Positions 27,387 to 36,347 of a DNA stretch of 64,000 nt are shown piece by piece (positions within the stretch are counted from its first letter, which is position 1; every line of letters starts with the position of its first letter). The notes below the pieces were generated by a model that made no database searches, had not been told where the DNA came from, and was given only the letters and a program-made list of their open reading frames with translations. The translations under genes were made by a program, and so were the position numbers. Origin of the DNA: Chryseobacterium sp. MYb264 (GTDB lineage Bacteria > Bacteroidota > Bacteroidia > Flavobacteriales > Weeksellaceae). The stretch spans positions 1,984,001 through 2,048,000 of the forward strand of contig NZ_CP142422.1 in NCBI RefSeq assembly GCF_035974275.1. Direction: 5' to 3'.

Positions 27387-27454
27387 CAACCTGTTATTCA
27401 ACCTCTGACGAAGTCCGTGTAAGTTGCTTAGCTTAAACATTTTATTTATTAATA

Positions 27455-27811
27455 ATGGATTTATTAAAGTACGTACAAGACAAGTACATTACAAAAAAAG
27501 AATTCCCTGAATTCAAAGCTGGTGATACCATCACTGTGTATTACGAGATTAAAGAAGGTCAAAAAACAAGAACTCAGTTCTTCAAAGGTACTGTTATCCA
27601 ATTGAGAGGTACTGGATCTACAAAAACTTTCACCATCAGAAAAATGTCTGGTGATGTAGGTGTAGAAAGAGTATTCCCAATCAACATGCCGGCTCTTCAG
27701 AAAATTGAAGTTGACAGAAGAGGTAGAGTTAGAAGATCTAGAATTTACTACTTCAGAGACCTTAGAGGTAAAAAAGCGAGAATTAAAGACGCTGCTTACA
27801 AGAAGAAATAA
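27455..27811 (+). CDS. rplS: 50S ribosomal protein L19
   Basis: 118-residue large-subunit protein at the interface of the two ribosomal subunits. The sequence FKAGDTITVYYEIKEGQKTRTQ, IQLRGTG, FTIRKMSGDVGVERVFPINMP and the basic end RRGRVRRSRIYYFRDLRGKKARI are all conserved L19 blocks. Monocistronic here: no trmD, rimM or rpsP nearby, a common arrangement in Bacteroidota. Strong promoter upstream and a strong terminator (27831-27866) downstream. High-expression codon use (many AGA, GGT, AAA) is visible. Confidence 0.98.
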   Translation: MDLLKYVQDKYITKKEFPEFKAGDTITVYYEIKEGQKTRTQFFKGTVIQLRGTGSTKTFTIRKMSGDVGVERVFPINMPALQKIEVDRRGRVRRSRIYYFRDLRGKKARIKDAAYKKK

Positions 27812-27830
27812 TTCAGACAACAATACATAC

Positions 27831-27866
27831 AAAAAGAGACTGCTAATTTTTAGTGGTCTCTTTTTA
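27831..27866 (+). terminator. rplS terminator
   Basis: AAAAAGAGAC (27831-27840) pairs with the GTCTCTTTTT block ending near 27865, extended by GCTAA/TTAGT; followed by Ts. About 20 bases past the stop codon. Confidence 0.8.
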
Positions 27867-27904
27867 TTTTAATTATTCATAGAATTGAATGGTGAATTCT
27901 ACGG

Positions 27905-28400
27905 GATCAAATGGATCAAGCGCAAAAATTGGGGACTAAGCAAAAAGTTTAACTCATCAGAACGTTTTTTGTTACTCTCGCAGATTTTGCAAATGATGCA
28001 GATTTTTTCCTTACACTTTACATATTGAACACTAAGTTCTCCAAGGTTTTTGACAACTACTAATCGTTGACAGGCTTACCAGGCCATTCTACTTATCAGA
28101 GATCACTAAGATTAAACAAAAAAATATCAGCAGCATCATCTGTGAGAATCCGTATATCTGTGGGAAATAAAAATATAGGTGTATTCGTGGCAAAAAAGAC
28201 ACTTCAACAATTTCTCCCCAAGTTTTGAAACTGATCCGATCAAATACAAAAGTTGGGGACTAAGTAAAAAGGTTAAAGAATCAGAGTTGAAATTTTATAT
28301 TAATTTTTCACTCTCGCAGATTTTACAGATGACGCAGATTGATTTTTCTTACACTGGAAATATTGAACACTAAGTCCACTAAGTTTTTTGACACTTTAGT
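27905..28400. repeat. Repeat block: two tandem-like units plus an inverted GCCACGAAT unit
   Basis: No credible gene from 27812 to 28664. Unit 1 (27905-28070) and unit 2 (28230-28400) share, in order, TTGGGGACTAAG, CTCTCGCAGATTTT, a GATGCAGAT-like word, TTACACT and ATATTGAACACTAAGT. Between them 28075-28191 is a reverse copy of the GCCACGAAT family ending in CGTGGC at 28191. A reverse copy of the unit 1/2 sequence is at 51640-51775. An open frame at 28179-28373 falls inside the repeat and is not a gene. Confidence 0.7.
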
Positions 28401-28664
28401 TATTTAAGCTTAAAATGAAACTCCATAGAAGTACAATTAAGTTTTTGAAAATCTTTTATTTTCTATTGATGAGTTCTAAATATGGGAAATCTGAGCGATC
28501 TGCTGGAAATAAGAAGGAAAATAACTAAATAAATATAATTCCGGCACAGAAATAAGATTAAAAATTTTAATTATTTAGAATTAAAAACAACAATTACATA
28601 CCACAAATTGGAATTATTATTAAATATTTAACATTTTGGAAAGGTTCTTGCTTATATACTCATT

Positions 28665-29102
28665 ATGGAAAGTCAGAATTACAAAAATCACAGGAAATTT
28701 TACCCTCCGCATCATTTCATTTATCTTCCATTATTAATTCTGCTGGAAGTTTTTGGGGTCTATAAGATTTTTAATGATTTAGCTCATCAGCTGGTATGGA
28801 TTCTTTTTTCTGTTATTATTTTTCTGATTTTCTATCTGGCAATTATGCTGAGGCAGCATTATGCATTGGGACTTCAAAACCGAATGGTAAGACTTGAATT
28901 TAAGCAAAGATATTTTGAAATTTTCGGTCTGAGGTCTGATGAAGTGGAAGAAAAACTGACATTTGGACAAATTGCCGCGTTGAGGTTCGCCTATGACGAT
29001 GAGTTTAAGGAACTTCTGTATAAGGCTCTGCATGAAAATATCTCCGGCGACCAGATCAAAAGATCCATTCAAAAATGGCGCCCGGATAACCACAGAATTT
29101 AA
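28665..29102 (+). CDS. DUF6526 family membrane protein
   Basis: 145 residues. Starts with a basic, aromatic stretch (NYKNHRKFYPPHHFIYLPLL) and two transmembrane helices (~18-36 and ~42-61), then a soluble alpha-helical tail (~65-145) containing RLEFKQRYFEIFG and IKRSIQKWRPDNHRI. This matches my recollection of DUF6526, a Bacteroidota family with no known function. It is the first gene of a likely three-gene plus-strand unit with a tiny lipoprotein and DNA topoisomerase IB. Confidence 0.7.
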   Translation: MESQNYKNHRKFYPPHHFIYLPLLILLEVFGVYKIFNDLAHQLVWILFSVIIFLIFYLAIMLRQHYALGLQNRMVRLEFKQRYFEIFGLRSDEVEEKLTFGQIAALRFAYDDEFKELLYKALHENISGDQIKRSIQKWRPDNHRI

Positions 29103-29130
29103 AATAATAAACACCAAAAAATAAAGTATT

Positions 29131-29298
29131 ATGAAAAAATGGAGCTTATACAGTATGACAATATTATGTTTGTTAACATTAACAAGTTGTGAAGCAGTAG
29201 AGACAATCTTCAAGGCCGGAATGTGGTGGGGAATCATATTAGTAGTTGGCGTAATAGGCATCATTGCATGGCTATTTTCAAGGGGTAGGAACTCTTAA
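29131..29298 (+). CDS. Tiny membrane lipoprotein (55 aa)
   Basis: Short gene: ATG at 29131, stop TAA at 29296-29298. The product begins MKKWSLYSMTILCLLTLTSC, a lipoprotein signal with acylated Cys20 in LTSC, and continues EAVETIFKAGMWWG and a transmembrane helix (~34-49) ending FSRGRNS. Small proteins with this CEA..IFKAG..(W/T)G pattern are common in Bacteroidota and are sometimes misannotated as enzymes; function unknown. It lies 28 bases after the DUF6526 stop and 9 before the topoisomerase start, so it is probably part of that operon. Confidence 0.7.
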   Translation: MKKWSLYSMTILCLLTLTSCEAVETIFKAGMWWGIILVVGVIGIIAWLFSRGRNS

Positions 29299-29307
29299 CC
29301 AAATCTT

Positions 29308-30411
29308 ATGGAAAATTCAGACTTAGAACTCATCACCCATCTGAAACCTTCTAAGATTGTCAAAATTATGAAAGATCCGGTAGCATCTGCAAAGGCGGTA
29401 CATCTTATTTATACCACCGATGCAGAGACAGCCGGTATCACCCGGAAAAAAGCCGGAAAAAAGTACTCTTACTACAGAGACGGCGAAAAAATCAAAGACA
29501 AAGAAGAAATTACACGCATCAACAAACTGGTAATACCACCAGCTTGGGAAAATGTATGGATCTGCGCTTTGGATAACGGGCATCTTCAGGCAACAGGTTT
29601 TGATGTAAAACACAGAAAACAATACCGCTATCACCCGCTTTGGAGTGCCTTGCGAAATCACACCAAGTTTTACCGAATGCTTCAGTTTGGCTATGCTTTA
29701 CCTGAGATCCGACTTCAGGTGGAGAAAGATTTAGCCATCAGAAATTTTGAGAAAAGAAAAATTCTTGCATTGATCGTAAGTTTGATGCAGCGAACCAATA
29801 TCCGAATCGGAAATAATGCGTACGAAAAACTGTATGGCTCTTTTGGTTTAACAACTTTAAAGGATAAACACGTTCAAATAAAAGGACAAAAAATTACTTT
29901 TCATTTTAAAGGAAAAAAAGGTGTTATGCACGATATTGATCTTAAAAGTAAACGACTTTCGAGATTGATTCAAAAATGCAAGGATATTCCGGGGAAAGAA
30001 CTTTTTCAGTTTATTGATGAAGATGGAAACCGACATTCGGTAGATTCTGGAATGGTGAATGATTATATTAAAGAAATCAGCGGTGAAGATTTTACAGCAA
30101 AGGATTTCAGAACATGGTCTGGAACTGTGAGTGCGCTAATTGCTTTTAAAGAAATTGGTTATGCTGAAACGCATACCGAATACAAGAAAAAGGTAAAAGA
30201 AGCGTTGGAAATGGTCGCCGGACATTTGGGAAATACGAGCACGGTTTGCCGAAAATATTATGTACATCCTTTAGTCATCAATCTTTACGAAAATAATTCC
30301 ATCAAAAAATATCTTGATGAATTGGAACAGATTGAGGAAAATGACGGAAAAGCAGATTTGACACAAGAGGAAAAACTTGTGCTGAAGATCTTGGAAAACG
30401 AGAAGATGTAG
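29308..30411 (+). CDS. DNA topoisomerase IB
   Basis: Relaxes supercoils by a transient 3'-phosphotyrosine nick, independent of ATP; poxvirus-like bacterial type. 367 residues: N-terminal domain (~1-105) with IPPAWENVWIC and GHLQATGFDVKHRKQYRYHP, and C-terminal catalytic domain (~110-345) with the active-site residues in QRTNIRIGN (Arg162/Arg166), the catalytic lysine loop FKGKKG (200-205), FRTW (267-270) and the nucleophile Tyr318 in RKYYVHP. All key residues are present. It ends the DUF6526 / small lipoprotein operon, an unusual partnership for a topoisomerase. Confidence 0.94.
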   Translation: MENSDLELITHLKPSKIVKIMKDPVASAKAVHLIYTTDAETAGITRKKAGKKYSYYRDGEKIKDKEEITRINKLVIPPAWENVWICALDNGHLQATGFDVKHRKQYRYHPLWSALRNHTKFYRMLQFGYALPEIRLQVEKDLAIRNFEKRKILALIVSLMQRTNIRIGNNAYEKLYGSFGLTTLKDKHVQIKGQKITFHFKGKKGVMHDIDLKSKRLSRLIQKCKDIPGKELFQFIDEDGNRHSVDSGMVNDYIKEISGEDFTAKDFRTWSGTVSALIAFKEIGYAETHTEYKKKVKEALEMVAGHLGNTSTVCRKYYVHPLVINLYENNSIKKYLDELEQIEENDGKADLTQEEKLVLKILENEKM

Positions 30412-30496
30412 GATTTTATGTTTGAGAATTATAGTGTTTTAGAGTTATTTGAGTTTTTACATTTTCAAATTGACTCATTCTCAAATTTTCAAATTA

Positions 30497-31384
30497 CTAC
30501 ACCTGAATTCTCTTTTTCAAAAACTGAGTTCGATATTCTTTAGGCGTAATTCCTGCAATCTTTTTAAACAGTTGGGTAAAATGTGACGCGGTATGAAAAT
30601 TCAGTTCATACGCTATTTCGGCAATGTCTTTACTTGAATGAAGCAGCGCTTTGCTGTAATTGATATCAATTTCGTTAATCCATTGTTTTGGAGATTTTTG
30701 CGTTACATTTTTCACACATTTATTCAGATAACTTTCGGTTACGGATAGTTTATCGGCATAAAAAGCGACACGTTTTTCGCAGACATGATATTTAAATAGT
30801 AAATCCCTGAACTGCAAGGATAATTCCATCGGACGAGTCGCTGATTTATGGTGAGAATCTGAATCGGTATTGAGCATTTTAACCAAAATTAAATGCAACA
30901 TGGTAATCACCACATCATTGATGTTTAGGCTATTTAACCATAATTCCTGTTCTAAAATCGGTAACAGTTGAGTGATTGTTCCGTACGTTAAACTATCCAG
31001 TTTCAGAAATGGAGTCATGAAGAAAATACTCGTCTTATGTTTCGGAAGTTCCTGTTCAGACAAAATATTATTTTCATAGGCTAAAAAGAAACCTTCAATA
31101 TCATCTGAAAGTTCAATCGTTGCGGTAATTGTTCCTTGTTTAATGAAAATAACTCCACCTTTTTCCGCATGATATTCTTCATTTTCAAGATATTGCTTGA
31201 CATGACCATTCGTCACGAAAATAATGAAATTAAACGTCGTACGATACGGAATCACAGGCATCAGAATACCTTTGAGATAATTTTCCAACCGATAAAGCTG
31301 GATATCCGCATTATTGGCTAAGATCTTTTCCGTGATATTGGGAAGGAAAAGTTTTTTGTACTGAAAATTGGATAATACTTCCAT
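30497..31384 (-). CDS. AraC family transcriptional regulator
   Basis: 295-residue DNA-binding protein. The N-terminal two thirds look like the cupin-type sensor domain of AraC regulators (GGVIFIKQGTITATIELSD). The C-terminus (~195-290) holds two helix-turn-helix motifs: YADKLSVTESYLNKCVK and IAEIAYELNFHTASHFTQLFKK, then AGITPKEYR, which is the AraC signature. Its target cannot be told; the closest co-directional gene is the TonB-dependent receptor upstream (stop facing it at 31705), 320 bases away through a repeat tract. Confidence 0.9.
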   Translation of the reverse strand: MEVLSNFQYKKLFLPNITEKILANNADIQLYRLENYLKGILMPVIPYRTTFNFIIFVTNGHVKQYLENEEYHAEKGGVIFIKQGTITATIELSDDIEGFFLAYENNILSEQELPKHKTSIFFMTPFLKLDSLTYGTITQLLPILEQELWLNSLNINDVVITMLHLILVKMLNTDSDSHHKSATRPMELSLQFRDLLFKYHVCEKRVAFYADKLSVTESYLNKCVKNVTQKSPKQWINEIDINYSKALLHSSKDIAEIAYELNFHTASHFTQLFKKIAGITPKEYRTQFLKKRIQV

Positions 31385-31456
31385 ATCCGATGTTATAATG
31401 ATTAAAGTTAGACATTTTTTTTGAGCAGAGTTTTTGGAGTTGGAGAGTTTTTTGAG

Positions 31457-31548
31457 TTGGAGAGTTTTAGGGTCTTAGGGTTATAGGGTTATAGAGTCTT
31501 AGGGTTATAGAGTCTTAGGGTTATAGAGTTGGTGAGTTGGTGAGTTGG
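31457..31548 (+). repeat. Octamer tandem array
   Basis: About 11.5 copies of degenerate 8-base words such as TCTTAGGG, TTATAGGG, TTATAGAG and TTGGTGAG in head-to-tail order. The rest of the gap 31385-31704 holds a copy of the CGCTAAG ... CGCAAGGATTTTATC word (31553-31628) and loose CTC/AACTC-rich sequence that looks like a decayed inverted counterpart. No gene is visible. Confidence 0.8.
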
Positions 31549-31704
31549 TTAATCGCTAAGGCCCTAAGATTTTTTATATTTCTTTGATTTTTAAGACGCA
31601 AGGATTTTATCTGTGATAAAATTTTATACTCCTAAATCACTCTAACTCTAAAACCCTCAAACGCTCAAATTCTACTACTCAAAAAACTCTCCGACACTCA
31701 AATC

Positions 31705-33951
31705 CTAAAACTTATAATACACTCCGAATCTCACTCCAAAAGGGCTTCCCGGTGTATATGTAAGATCGGTGATTGGTGATGCTTCGCCTTTCAGTTGAGT
31801 TTCTGTGGCGAATTGTGCTTCATTCCAATTTACATTGAAAAGGTTGTTGACCTGAATGTTTGCGCCCCATGTTTTACGGTTGTAAGAAAGCATTAAATCA
31901 TTTACAAAATAGGATTTTGTTTTGATACTGTTATCTTCAACAGCCGGTCTTGAACCCAAATAACGGTATTGCAAACCAAGGGAAAAACCATGAAGAAAAT
32001 CCCAGTTTACAGAGCCTGTACTTGTCACAACCGGAGCCAACGGAACATAATCTTCACCTTTTTGCTCTTCTCTAAATCTTGCATGAGAATAATTAATATC
32101 AGCATTCAGATAGAAATTTTCCAGCGGCTGAAAACGGATTCCTAAATCTGCTCCGAAACGTCTCGATTTTCCTGAAGGCTCTACCACAGCATCGTCTCCA
32201 ACGTAAACAAATTCCTGCTGAAGATCCATATACCATAAAGTTGGTGTGATGATCAACGATTTCAATGGGTGCAATCTTACCCCAAAATCGGCACCAATGG
32301 AATATGGAAGCGTGTTTTCATTTTTATTCGGAACTACAACTCTTAAATCGTTTGAGTGAAAGCCCATTCCGGTTTTTAAGAACCACATCACGTTATCATT
32401 CTGCGCATACGAGAAGTTCAGTTTTGGGCTCAATCTCGTGGCTTCTTTGGATTGTCCGGAAGGCAATTGTTCAGGATCAAGCAAATTATGCATATTAAAA
32501 ATAAAATGATCGACTCTCAACGCCGGATTAATCGTCCATTTTCCAACTTTCCAAATCAATCCTGAGAAGGCATGAAGATTGGTTTCCGTTCCGTTGACAT
32601 CCGCCATTTGATCCAATAATAAATCTCTATGATAAACGTGATTTAATTGTAAGGTTCCGATGTCATCATTTCTGAATCCTACGCCTGAAATCCAGTTTAA
32701 AGAGCTATTAGCCAACGAAAAATTTTTCGTGTATTTCACCTCAGCACCGTAAATATTTCTTCCGTCCGTTTGCTGGATTTCATCCCCGTGATCTTTATCT
32801 TTTAAATAAAAAGTAAAATCCGAATACAGATTAAAATTATACTTAGAATAAAACGCCATTGCATCGATTTGTTCTGAAGATGAAATAATATGCTTAAAAT
32901 TCATCTGAACATTGCTTCTTGAGGTTTTTCCGCCTTCCGTTGGATCTATACTTCCCCATCTTCCGATAATTCCTTCATCCACGGCACGTTCCGGAATCTG
33001 TCCTGAAGCATTCCATGAAGAATTAAAGGTTGAAAACTGAATATTAAAATAGTCGTTATCTGTAATCCATTGATTATATTTTCCGAAAATATTAATTCGG
33101 TTAAAATTTTGTTTTACATCAAACGGACCGTCCGTATAATTGTATTCTGCGGCTAAATAAGCATTTTTTCTACCTGTTTCATCGTGCAGAATATTGAACA
33201 TTCCTAAAATTCTTTTTGAATTGAATGAACCTCCTTCCAGCTTTATTATACTGTTATTCAATCGGTCATAGGTCTTGAAATCAACATAACCCGCCGTATT
33301 GAAATCTCCCCGATCCATATAATACGCTCCCTTTCCGAAATCAATATTATTGACCGTTTCTGGAATCACAAAGTGCAGATCAGAATATCCCTGCCCGTGT
33401 GCGTGAGACACGATGTTTACAGGCATTCCGTCAACATTTACGCTTACATCTGTTCCGTGGTCGGCATCAAAACCTCTTAAAAAAAGCTGTTCCGCTTTTC
33501 CTCCACCTGCATGTTGTGCGATGAATAATCCGGGAACTTTTCTTAAAAGATCCTGAGCAGAATTTACCGGAAATTTATTTAAATCAACCTTTGTAATCGC
33601 CGTTAAAAACGAATTGTGATTAATAGAAACTTCAAAAATCTGGAAAGGTTTGTGCTGTAAAAACACCACTTTATTTTTATCCTCTTCATTCGTGATCGGA
33701 AGTTTTACCTCATCATATCCTTTATGGCTGATCACCAAAGTATCTGGAAGAGATTTTACCGAAAACGTAAGCGAACCGTCCGTTCCGGAATGAGTATGGC
33801 TGTTTCCGTTGTCGTATTTGATCAACGCATCGGAAATTGGAAATTTGTCATCTGCATCTTTTATCAGCAGCTGTTTTTCTGTTTCCTGCGCGAAAATTTT
33901 TCCGTGAAAGGTAAGTGCCAGAAATACGGCTGCTATTTTAGTAATTTTCAT
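31705..33951 (-). CDS. TonB-dependent outer-membrane receptor
   Basis: 748-residue energised outer-membrane importer: signal peptide (MKITKIAAVFLALTFHGKIFA), carboxypeptidase-regulatory-like domain (~25-105), plug (~115-230) with the LLRKVPGLFIAQHAGGGKAEQLFLRG block split over ~136-162 and DGMPVN, then a beta-barrel ending GVYYKF. The plug region is rich in His (HAGGG, DADHGTD, SHAHGQGYSDLH), suggesting a metal or metal-complex substrate. It is the last gene of the minus-strand urea/nickel region, directly downstream of the urea transporter and a 228-bp tandem repeat. Nickel import for urease is an attractive but unproven role; iron siderophore or copper are alternatives. Confidence 0.88.
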   Translation of the reverse strand: MKITKIAAVFLALTFHGKIFAQETEKQLLIKDADDKFPISDALIKYDNGNSHTHSGTDGSLTFSVKSLPDTLVISHKGYDEVKLPITNEEDKNKVVFLQHKPFQIFEVSINHNSFLTAITKVDLNKFPVNSAQDLLRKVPGLFIAQHAGGGKAEQLFLRGFDADHGTDVSVNVDGMPVNIVSHAHGQGYSDLHFVIPETVNNIDFGKGAYYMDRGDFNTAGYVDFKTYDRLNNSIIKLEGGSFNSKRILGMFNILHDETGRKNAYLAAEYNYTDGPFDVKQNFNRINIFGKYNQWITDNDYFNIQFSTFNSSWNASGQIPERAVDEGIIGRWGSIDPTEGGKTSRSNVQMNFKHIISSSEQIDAMAFYSKYNFNLYSDFTFYLKDKDHGDEIQQTDGRNIYGAEVKYTKNFSLANSSLNWISGVGFRNDDIGTLQLNHVYHRDLLLDQMADVNGTETNLHAFSGLIWKVGKWTINPALRVDHFIFNMHNLLDPEQLPSGQSKEATRLSPKLNFSYAQNDNVMWFLKTGMGFHSNDLRVVVPNKNENTLPYSIGADFGVRLHPLKSLIITPTLWYMDLQQEFVYVGDDAVVEPSGKSRRFGADLGIRFQPLENFYLNADINYSHARFREEQKGEDYVPLAPVVTSTGSVNWDFLHGFSLGLQYRYLGSRPAVEDNSIKTKSYFVNDLMLSYNRKTWGANIQVNNLFNVNWNEAQFATETQLKGEASPITDLTYTPGSPFGVRFGVYYKF

Positions 33952-33971
33952 TTTTTAAAGTTTAAATTTTC

Positions 33972-33984
33972 TGTAAAGTTTACA
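33972..33984. promoter_or_regulatory. Operator-like palindrome before the TonB-dependent receptor
   Basis: TGTAAAGTTTACA, a perfect odd palindrome, ends 21 bases upstream of the receptor start codon on the minus strand. The same sequence recurs at 34196-34208 and 34424-34436 in the tandem units. It may be a metalloregulator site, but it may also be only a repeat boundary. Confidence 0.35.
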
Positions 33985-34651
33985 GTGTTTTTTATGATCT
34001 TATTTTTTGTTTTAATCGCAAAGGCGCTAAGATTTTTTGCATTTCTTCCGTTTTTTAAGGCGCAAGGATTTTATCTGCGATAAAATTTAGCACTACACAA
34101 TTTTCTAAGAATGAGTGATCCGCGATAATTAATTGTGAAATTTGTGCAAAATATTAGTGTCATTAGTGTTTAACAAACAATTTTTGGATTAAAAGTGTAA
34201 AGTTTACAGCGTATCTTATTTTATGATCTGATTTTTTGTTTTAATCGCAAAGGCGCTAAGATTTTTTATATTTCTTTCGTTTTTAAGGCGCAAGGATTTT
34301 ATCTGCGATAAAATTTAGCACTACATAATTTTCTAAGAATGAGTGATCCGCGATAATTAATTGTGAAATTTGTGCAAAATATTTGTGTCATTAGTGTTTA
34401 ACAAACAATTTTTGGATTAAAAGTGTAAAGTTTACAGCGTATCTTATTTTATGATCTGATTTTTTGTTTTAATCGCAAAGGCGCTAAGATTTTTTATATT
34501 TCTTTCGTTTTTAAGGCGCAAGGATTTTATCTGCGATAAAATTTAGCACTACGCAATTTTCTAAGAATGAGTGATTTGCGATAATTAATTGTGAAATTTG
34601 TGCAAAATATTTGTGTCATTAGTGTTTAACAAACAATTTTTGGATTAAAAG
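33972..34651. repeat. Three-copy 228-bp tandem repeat that includes the urea transporter 3' end
   Basis: Three head-to-tail units: 33972-34195 (224 bp), 34196-34423 (228) and 34424-34651 (228). Each starts with the palindrome TGTAAAGTTTACA, contains CGCAAAGGCGCTAAG and GGCGCAAGGATTTTATC, and ends with the sequence from TTAGTGTTTAACAAACAATT to GGATTAAAAG. The last ~33 bases of unit 3 are the 3' end and stop codon of the urea transporter gene, so each unit carries a copy of that end. Units 2 and 3 are almost identical, so the duplication is recent. Confidence 0.93.
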
Positions 34652-35500
34652 CGTAATCCAGGTTCCTACCACGAAAGGGAAAGTCAATACACCTCCGACA
34701 ATATCCAGAACATTATTATCCACTAGAAAGTCGTCGATGGCAACCGTTATTACAACAGCAACCAATACCCAGATTCCGTCTTTCTTTTTGAATCCGGAAA
34801 AAGTAATGGCCGAAAGAACCGCATTGAAACCAAACAATCCCATGTGAATTTTATCAATCGATTCACCGTTTATATGCGAAAGATATGCACCTAAGACAGA
34901 ACCTGCAAAACCATATAATGCGGCAGCCGGAGAATTGATGAATACGGCAAGAAAAAAGATAATTCCTGAAAGAACTCCACCCTGGAAAATTACTTCTCCA
35001 AAACCGTTGGTGCAAGTCAGAAAGTCATCATAATCTACATTTCCGGCCGGAGCTGCAAGCATATCTGAAGGCGGAATCTGCGTAAAATGATGCAATACAA
35101 AAATGCAAACCCACGTCACAATAATAAACGGAAATGTAAACACCGGAATTTTTCTTTTAATAAAAAAATGCTGAATGACGCTCGCCAAAGCACTTCCGAT
35201 AATGATCAGAATCCAGATTAAAATCGTAGCCTGAAAAACAAAAGCCAACGCAACCCCAACCAATGCCGCACTGAAACCATACAAACCGGCATCTATTTCA
35301 GCTTTATCATATTTTAGCTTCATAGCGGTGAAAGTTCCGACTGCTGTTGAAAGTAAAACTGCTACTCCACCCTGCCAACTTCCAAGAAAAATCCCGATAA
35401 TGAATAAAAGACCTGTCCATCGGTTTTCCTGAAGCATGATCTGCCCGACACCTTTTAAAACGTTATCTATAAAAGGGAATTTTTGAAAAAATTTATCCAT
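34619..35500 (-). CDS. Urea transporter (UT family)
   Basis: Inner-membrane urea channel of 293 residues. The two homologous halves of the UT fold are visible: FTFPFIIVTW (121-130) with GLYGFSAALVG (72-82) in the first half, LTFPFVVGTW (272-281) with GLFGFNAVLS (221-230) in the second. The QENRWTG element near residue 24 is also typical. It passes urea down its gradient to cytoplasmic urease, whose genes lie upstream on the same strand. The final ~33 bases of the gene belong to a 228-bp sequence repeated three times downstream, so the C-terminal residues ITLLIQKLFVKH may be partly repeat-shaped. Confidence 0.93.
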   Translation of the reverse strand: MDKFFQKFPFIDNVLKGVGQIMLQENRWTGLLFIIGIFLGSWQGGVAVLLSTAVGTFTAMKLKYDKAEIDAGLYGFSAALVGVALAFVFQATILIWILIIIGSALASVIQHFFIKRKIPVFTFPFIIVTWVCIFVLHHFTQIPPSDMLAAPAGNVDYDDFLTCTNGFGEVIFQGGVLSGIIFFLAVFINSPAAALYGFAGSVLGAYLSHINGESIDKIHMGLFGFNAVLSAITFSGFKKKDGIWVLVAVVITVAIDDFLVDNNVLDIVGGVLTFPFVVGTWITLLIQKLFVKH

Positions 35501-35628
35501 AGTTTTATTTGTTCAATGTTTAAAATTTAATGTTCAATGTTTTGGTGTAGAAAAAGAATTGGAAAGCGTTATTTCAAAATCGGTCTTCATTCACTTCCGG
35601 CCTCTGACTTCTCTCCTCCTTTCTCAAT

Positions 35629-36330
35629 CTACCATCCTAAAAACACCATTCCGATTCCACAAACCGTTACTACCGCTCCACTCACGACGCCCATGTATCG
35701 TTCTAATTTGTCGGTATTGAATAACGTTGAATATCCGTAACGTCCTAATAAAACCATTCCGAGCATCGTTAAAACTGTGGTTGTAGTAAATGAAGTCACC
35801 AATACCAAAATCTCTGAAGTAGAATGTTTTACCCCTGAATAAAATAACAGTGGAATTAACGGTTCGCTTGGTCCCATCACGAAAATCATGAAAAGAACAA
35901 GCGGCGTTACTTTGATTCTTTTTTGAGGCATCACCATTTCTGTGTGGTTGTGTTCATAAACGTACACATCGTCGCCCATGACATCGAAATGCTTGTGAGG
36001 TTTATTTCTGATCGCCTGAATTAATCCGTAAATCAGATAAATTCCACCAAAAGCCAGTAATGCCCAACCTGAAAAATTTCCTCTCAAATCCTGAAACCAT
36101 GAAATTTTATTCAATTGCCATCCTAGAAACACTCCGACGAAACCGAGAATTAGTGAACTGAAAACGTGTCCGAATCCACAAACTACGGTAAGAATCGCGG
36201 TTTTCATGCCGCTCCATTTTTTTGATTTTGAAATCACAATGAAGGGTAAATAATGATCGGGACCCGATGCGGTGTGTATAAATGCTATTGAAACGGCACT
36301 GATTAATAGCGCCCAAACTGTACTGTCCAT
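35629..36330 (-). CDS. UreH-like nickel permease (NicO/UreH family)
   Basis: 233-residue inner-membrane protein with about six helices. The first helix ends in HTASGPDH (His19, Asp25, His26), resembling the HxxxxDH metal motif of nickel/cobalt permeases but with one extra residue, as in UreH-type proteins. A cytoplasmic loop (~115-140) contains HKHFD and YEHNHTE, further possible metal ligands, and MGPSEPLIPLLF follows. Its place between ureD and the urea transporter supports nickel supply to urease. A double-hairpin repeat lies between it and ureD. Confidence 0.82.
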   Translation of the reverse strand: MDSTVWALLISAVSIAFIHTASGPDHYLPFIVISKSKKWSGMKTAILTVVCGFGHVFSSLILGFVGVFLGWQLNKISWFQDLRGNFSGWALLAFGGIYLIYGLIQAIRNKPHKHFDVMGDDVYVYEHNHTEMVMPQKRIKVTPLVLFMIFVMGPSEPLIPLLFYSGVKHSTSEILVLVTSFTTTTVLTMLGMVLLGRYGYSTLFNTDKLERYMGVVSGAVVTVCGIGMVFLGW

Positions 36331-36347
36331 TTAATTTATTTTAAGTT

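Noticed and set aside
27387..27454. Structured L19 leader (autoregulatory RNA)
   Set aside because: Only very short hairpins are visible (GAC-GAA-GTC); too weak to call.
28179..28373. Open frame of 64 codons
   Set aside because: It lies wholly within dispersed repeat units and has no start signal.
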